Assembly (NCBI RefSeq): GCF_024518835.1
Contig: NZ_JANIGO010000003.1
Coordinates: 1 to 64,000, forward strand
Direction: 5' to 3'
DNA length: 64,000 nucleotides
DNA from: Limnobacter humi
Lineage (GTDB): Bacteria > Pseudomonadota > Gammaproteobacteria > Burkholderiales > Burkholderiaceae_B
The position numbers and the translations under genes are program-made. Numbering within the stretch: the stretch's first letter is position 1; each line of letters begins with the position of its first letter. Shown here piece by piece: positions 59,803-64,000 of this stretch. The notes beneath the pieces are model-generated. The model was not told where the DNA came from. It was given only the letters and a program-made list of their open reading frames with translations, and made no database searches.

Positions 59803-60671
59803 GGCGCCGCGCCCGCCCACTGCTGGGTACGCTGGTTGAAATCGGCGTGAAGTCCGATTTGCCGGACGATGCGTTCAACGCCCTGGTGAACCAGGCCTTT
59901 GCCCGGGTGGACCACATTCATCACTGCATGTCGTTTCACGACCCAAACAGTGAACTGAGCCAGATTAATCGACTGTCGCCGGGCCAAACGATGATGTTGT
60001 CCGAACACACCGCACAGGTGCTGAACAGCGCCTTGCAAATTGCGCAGTGGTCGGGGGGCCTGTTCAACCCAGGTGTGGCACCTCGATTGGTTGCCTGGGG
60101 ATATTCTCCCCCTCCCGAACCCCGTATGCCGGCGTGCAGGGCCGTGGAGCAACTGTTTCAGATTCACGACCGCGTGTTAACCAAGACAGCATCTGGCTGG
60201 GTCGACCTGGGTGGTATCGCAAAAGGCTATGCGGTGGACCAGGCCTTGGCATTCTTGCGGGACACCGCATCCGAACACCCGGTGGATGGTGCGGTGGTGA
60301 ACGCCGGCGGTGACTTGGCGGTTTTCGGTTTACCTGAATTTCCAGTGCTGATTCGCGACCCAGCCCAACCCAACCAAGCCTTGGGTACCCTTTATTTAAG
60401 CGACCAGGCCCTGGCAACCTCAGCCTGTTACTACAGCATGCGCCTGACTGAAGGCCAAACACGCAGCGCACTGGTCAACCCATGGACCCTGGAAGCGGTG
60501 ACCACGGCACGCAGTGCATCCGTGCGTGCACCCACCTGCATGCTGGCCGATGCACTGACCAAAGTGGTCATCACCAGCGGTCATATCAACCACCCCTGGA
60601 TGGAAACGCTGGGTGCCAAGGCATGCTTGCTACCAGAACCTGCGGACATGATTGCGCGCGGTTTATCATGA
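59799..60671 (+). CDS. apbE: ApbE-type FAD:protein FMN transferase
   Basis: The 290-residue protein has ApbE signatures: MSFHDPNSELSQINR near residue 44, VDLGGIAKGYAVDQA and VDGAVVNAGGDLAVFG, and APTCMLADALTKV near the end. It transfers FMN from FAD onto a Thr/Ser of partner proteins, here most likely the FMN_bind protein encoded just upstream. A classical signal peptide is not obvious; MRRRARPLLGTLVEIG is short. It is coupled on both sides by ATGA overlaps. Confidence 0.92.
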   Translation: MRRRARPLLGTLVEIGVKSDLPDDAFNALVNQAFARVDHIHHCMSFHDPNSELSQINRLSPGQTMMLSEHTAQVLNSALQIAQWSGGLFNPGVAPRLVAWGYSPPPEPRMPACRAVEQLFQIHDRVLTKTASGWVDLGGIAKGYAVDQALAFLRDTASEHPVDGAVVNAGGDLAVFGLPEFPVLIRDPAQPNQALGTLYLSDQALATSACYYSMRLTEGQTRSALVNPWTLEAVTTARSASVRAPTCMLADALTKVVITSGHINHPWMETLGAKACLLPEPADMIARGLS

Positions 60672-61135
60672 GAACCATGCAACACCAGCCTTCCACACCA
60701 CCCAACAGCCTGCGCATTCCTGTCTGGAACCGGCGAGCCGTTTACGCCAGCCTGTTGGCGCTGGTCGTCACCGGTGGGCTCTGGTTGTTGGCCCATTACC
60801 TGCTGCGAACCCCCGGGGAGTATGGCGAACTGGTGCATCCACTTGAACCATGGTCCATGAAGCTGCATGGGGGTGCCGCCATGTTTGCCCTGTTTTTCAC
60901 GGGCAGTATTTTGCATAGCCACATTCGGCGAGCCATTCGCTCTGGTCGGAACCGCGGAAGTGGATGGGCCATGGTGATTGTGCTTACCCTGCTCACACTC
61001 ACTGGTTATTGGCTGTACTACTTCAGTTCGGAAGAAACACGGCCCATGGGTTCACTCATCCACTGGGCTGCAGGCACCGGTCTGTGTGCCCTGCTACTCA
61101 CCCATGTGTGGATTGGGCGACAATCACGGCACTAA
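60668..61135 (+). CDS. Four-helix membrane protein, possible heme b or quinol partner
   Basis: The 155-residue protein has four hydrophobic segments (residues about 18-40, 55-75, 95-113 and 122-140). Histidines lie in them (LLAHYLL, MKLHGG, ILHSHIRR, LIHWAAG and LLLTHVWIG), in positions that could ligate heme b, so a small cytochrome-b-like electron donor is possible. I do not recognise a named family. As last gene of the operon it may pass electrons from the quinol pool to the FMN protein. Confidence 0.6.
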   Translation: MRTMQHQPSTPPNSLRIPVWNRRAVYASLLALVVTGGLWLLAHYLLRTPGEYGELVHPLEPWSMKLHGGAAMFALFFTGSILHSHIRRAIRSGRNRGSGWAMVIVLTLLTLTGYWLYYFSSEETRPMGSLIHWAAGTGLCALLLTHVWIGRQSRH

Positions 61136-61149
61136 ACCAGGCTCTTGGA

Positions 61150-62340
61150 TCAAAACGACCATTTGGTTCGCAAGCCAGCCACCAGGATATCCGGCTGACC
61201 ACTTTGGGCAGCGGGCTTGCGAATGAACTGGACATGAGAAGACACCAACAGAGAATCCAGAACACGCCATGCGTAGTACAGCTCCATATTCACCTCGGCA
61301 CCCTGCCCCAAACCTTGCTGTGCCTCTGCTCGACTGGCTTTGAGCCCACCCAGGGCAAAACCGATGTAATCGCCGGGCCGCCCCCACATGGCCCCGGCCG
61401 ACTCAACGCCGGTGGTGAGGATCTGATCAAAACGGGTGGTGCCTTTCAGCAATTGTCCTGCACGGCCGAACACAGTCCAGTGGGCAGACAGGGCATGGTG
61501 AAATGACAAGCCCAGGCCACGGTGCCGCTCAAGCTGGCCTGTGACCGCGTTCGGCACACACGGGTTTTGCCAGGCATACACTTCATAGCGCGCCAGGGGC
61601 GCTGCAGAATCACCGATTTCATATTGCCACTGTGCAATCGAAAATGGACTGCGCCGCAAACCATTGAATGTCGGCCCATTGCCACCACCGAAAAATCCGA
61701 TGGACCCCGTGGATCGACGTTCACTCGATGGATTGGGCGTGAACGCCAGACGAAGGCCTGGCGAAAACCCATACACATCGGCACCCAAATCACCCCCCGC
61801 ATCCAGCAGGGGGTTGTGCACAAAGGCATTGTTCAGAAAATGCTCACTCTCGTCGTCCGACTTCAGATTGGTGTCGAAAAACACAGTGGGGTCCATCTTC
61901 CCGACCGCCACGGAGAATGTGCCAGGGTTACCGGCCATGCCTGGCCCGGACATGGGTCGATCGAATTTTAACCACGACTGGGCCAACACCACTTGAAATT
62001 GATCTGGCGCATTGTAGTAACCAAAGGACACTGCATTGACGTCGTTGGTGAATGCATTGGGCAGGCGCGCGGAAAGGCTGGCACCACGGCCAAACCGAAT
62101 GTGGTTAAACCATTCCGCGTTGAGCGACGTCAGGGTTTGTTCAATGTCCACGTCCCCCCGCACCGTGGTGTCGGTGCCCGATGGACTGGATGACCCAACC
62201 GCATGCTGAACCACACCGGTCAGCCCGCCACGAACCAGCAACGGCGACGATGCGTCATCAACCTGCGCATGAACCAGCGAACAACACCCCAGCAGCAAGA
62301 AGAAGCTGCCCCATCGTCTGTGTCCAAGTTGTTGCACCAT
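61150..62340 (-). CDS. OprB-type carbohydrate-selective porin
   Basis: The protein of 396 residues has a signal peptide (starting MVQQLGHRRWGSFFLLLGCC, cleaved near VHA) and beta-strand content with VAVGKMDPTVFFDTNLK in the middle and a C-terminal KWSF, all like OprB porins. It might pass sugars or other uncharged solutes. It is convergent with the flavin operon, whose last gene ends 14 bp away, and divergent from a cytochrome gene. Confidence 0.8.
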   Translation of the reverse strand: MVQQLGHRRWGSFFLLLGCCSLVHAQVDDASSPLLVRGGLTGVVQHAVGSSSPSGTDTTVRGDVDIEQTLTSLNAEWFNHIRFGRGASLSARLPNAFTNDVNAVSFGYYNAPDQFQVVLAQSWLKFDRPMSGPGMAGNPGTFSVAVGKMDPTVFFDTNLKSDDESEHFLNNAFVHNPLLDAGGDLGADVYGFSPGLRLAFTPNPSSERRSTGSIGFFGGGNGPTFNGLRRSPFSIAQWQYEIGDSAAPLARYEVYAWQNPCVPNAVTGQLERHRGLGLSFHHALSAHWTVFGRAGQLLKGTTRFDQILTTGVESAGAMWGRPGDYIGFALGGLKASRAEAQQGLGQGAEVNMELYYAWRVLDSLLVSSHVQFIRKPAAQSGQPDILVAGLRTKWSF

Positions 62341-62491
62341 GGTGATTGAGGGAGATCGGTTTGAACAGATGTTGCCGATGATATTGAACAATCACCGGCA
62401 GCGGCACAGTGTGGCGGTCGATGTCATGAAAAACTTGAACAGGGGGGTCAGCGTATACAATGGGGGCCCTGTCTCATTCAGAATCGCCGTC

Positions 62492-64000
62492 ATGCGCAGC
62501 ATCGCTCTTGCCTTACTCCTCGTTGTCACGGTTGGCCCGGCCAAGGCCACTCCTCGAACGTTGACCGATGCGGAACTGAAGGACCGGGTGCAGGCTTGTA
62601 TCCTTTGCCATGGCGAGCAGGGCCGCGCTGGACCCGATGGCTATTTTCCGCGAATTGCTGGCAAACCAGCCGGTTACCTGTACAACCAGTTGATTGCTTT
62701 TCGCGACGGTGGGCGTGTACACGCTGCCATGAACAACATCGTGCAGCCACTGTCAAACGCAGCGTTGTGGGAAATGGCCAGCTACTTCTCGGCACAGCAC
62801 CCACCCTACCCCAACCCGGCACCCAGCAAGGCATCCACCGCCGAACTGGAGCTGGGCAAACAGATTGTGACCCAAGGCTTGCCCGGCAAACAGGTGCCCG
62901 CCTGCGTCAATTGCCACGCGGCAGGGTTGATGGGTGTTGAACCTTACACCCCGGGCCTGCTGGGCTTGCCCAGAGACTATTTGACCGCACAAATCGGCAA
63001 ATGGATGAATGGACAGCGGCATGCGGCAGAGCCCGATTGCATGGGTACCATCATCACGGCCCTGAGCAATCCAGAGATCAATGCAGCCACAGCCTACCTT
63101 GCTTCACGGCCAGTGCCCAAGGACACCACAGCAGCGCCGGCTGGCAGTGTGTCGTTTCCGATGGAATGCGGCACCCACACCCAAACCGCCAAACCCACCA
63201 CGCACACCGTGTCGCCAGAGCCTGTTGAGCTGTCGCTGTTGACTGAATCGGAAAAGCGCGGCGCTTACCTCGCCCGTGCAGGCAATTGCATGGGTTGCCA
63301 CACCAGCGAGCGCTCAAAACCCTACGCCGGCGGCAAGGGCATTCAGACCCCTTTTGGCATTGTGTATACCAGCAACTTGACACCAGCAGCCAATACCGGT
63401 TTGGGCAAGTGGACAGCCGACGATTTTTACAAGGCCATGCATGAGGGCATCTCGAAGAATGGTCATTATTTGTACCCGGCATTTCCATTCACCAGCTACA
63501 CCCGCATGACCCGACAGGATGTTCATGACCTTTATCAGTACTTGCGTCGCATCAAGCCTGTGGAGCAAGCCACACCCAAAGCGCAGATGACATTTCCATT
63601 CAAACAGCGGCAGTTGATGACGGTGTGGCGAGCCCTCTATTTTCGGGGCGGAGAATACACCCCGGACCCCCGACAAACCGCGCAATGGAACCGCGGCGCT
63701 TATCTGGTCAACGGACCTGGCCATTGTGCGGCCTGCCATACACCCCGCAATTCGCTGGGTGGTTTGAAATCCGATCAACATCTTGGTGGTGGCACCATTC
63801 CAGTTCTCAATTGGTTTGCACCGGCACTGAATGCACACCCCAGAGATGGTCTCGGTCAGTGGTCCATCAGTGATCTGGTCGACTATTTGGGGAGCGGAAA
63901 AAACAGGGACAGGGCTGTGACCGGTCCCATGTCCGAGGTGGTGGCCCACAGTCTGCAGTTTCTGAATCGCACTGACCTGGAGGCCATGGCGGTGTATTTG
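62492..64000 (+). CDS. Tetraheme (or more) cytochrome c, runs off the window
   Basis: From the ATG at 62492 the frame is open for 503 codons to the window edge. A signal peptide (MRSIALALLLVVTVGPAKA) is followed by four heme motifs: CILCH (near residue 36), CVNCH, CMGCH and CAACH. The second half (YLARAGNCMGCHT and YLVNGPGHCAACHTPRN) resembles the three-heme cytochrome subunit of membrane alcohol dehydrogenases; the first part adds a two-heme cytochrome like c4. It may accept electrons from the quinoprotein at 54.8 kb. The C terminus is not visible. Confidence 0.85.
   Translation, partial: MRSIALALLLVVTVGPAKATPRTLTDAELKDRVQACILCHGEQGRAGPDGYFPRIAGKPAGYLYNQLIAFRDGGRVHAAMNNIVQPLSNAALWEMASYFSAQHPPYPNPAPSKASTAELELGKQIVTQGLPGKQVPACVNCHAAGLMGVEPYTPGLLGLPRDYLTAQIGKWMNGQRHAAEPDCMGTIITALSNPEINAATAYLASRPVPKDTTAAPAGSVSFPMECGTHTQTAKPTTHTVSPEPVELSLLTESEKRGAYLARAGNCMGCHTSERSKPYAGGKGIQTPFGIVYTSNLTPAANTGLGKWTADDFYKAMHEGISKNGHYLYPAFPFTSYTRMTRQDVHDLYQYLRRIKPVEQATPKAQMTFPFKQRQLMTVWRALYFRGGEYTPDPRQTAQWNRGAYLVNGPGHCAACHTPRNSLGGLKSDQHLGGGTIPVLNWFAPALNAHPRDGLGQWSISDLVDYLGSGKNRDRAVTGPMSEVVAHSLQFLNRTDLEAMAVYL

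Overview
The window reads as chromosome of a heterotrophic betaproteobacterium of the order Burkholderiales. A Limnobacter-like genus is my best guess, inferred from gene content and style and not proven by any marker gene here. Coding density is high. There are no rRNA or tRNA genes, no recognisable transposase and no CRISPR array.

Layout. 0-1.1 kb: the start of a flagellin gene, a PaaI-type thioesterase and a repeat region. 1.1-7.1 kb: a chromate-transporter/DUF5329 fusion, then a Baeyer-Villiger-type monooxygenase, ferritin-like protein and SDR operon with a divergent TetR regulator. 7.1-9.7 kb: a four-gene ExbB/ExbD-like membrane cluster of unknown role. 9.7-15.3 kb: a degenerate metallo-beta-lactamase-fold protein, a TonB-dependent receptor and a divergent NarX/NarL-type two-component system. 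15.3-18.8 kb: a TAXI-type TRAP transporter with DUF1850. 18.9-23.1 kb: a tungsten-type aldehyde oxidoreductase (AOR) operon. 23.1-23.9 kb: an inverted second copy of the repeat near 0.8-1.0 kb. 23.9-44.7 kb: a large PQQ alcohol-oxidation region holding an MxaJ-like binding protein, cytochrome c550 (PedF-like), an AcoR-type sigma-54 activator, a porin, pqqABCDE, an ABC exporter pair, a FadL-type channel, an MFS carrier, a PQQ alcohol dehydrogenase, quinoprotein-relay proteins (MBL-fold and SoxYZ-like), a ModE/LysR-like regulator, aldehyde dehydrogenase and DUF779. 45-52 kb: hydroxyacid and tartrate metabolism with a DctPQM TRAP transporter. 52-54.6 kb: an AEC carrier, an MFS carrier and a 55-residue protein. 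54.8-64 kb: a second, atypical quinoprotein, a Fur-box-preceded operon (di-heme peroxidase, porin, FMN-binding protein, ApbE, small membrane protein), an OprB-type porin and the start of a tetraheme cytochrome c.

How the genes work together. At least eight transcription units carry a -24/-12 (sigma-54) promoter of the form TGGCAYG-N4-TTGC. Most also have an upstream 17-bp site close to TGTTCCAGATTGAAACA. These units cover the AOR operon, pedF, the activator itself, a porin, pqqA, the alcohol dehydrogenase, the aldehyde dehydrogenase and the second quinoprotein. The simplest reading is one activator-controlled regulon: alcohols enter through a porin, a periplasmic PQQ enzyme (predicted lanthanide type from its W-D-Y-D motif) oxidises them and passes electrons to cytochrome c550, and the aldehydes are oxidised by an NAD-linked dehydrogenase and a tungsten AOR. 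A separate iron-responsive, flavin-based extracytoplasmic redox operon lies at 56.7-61.1 kb.
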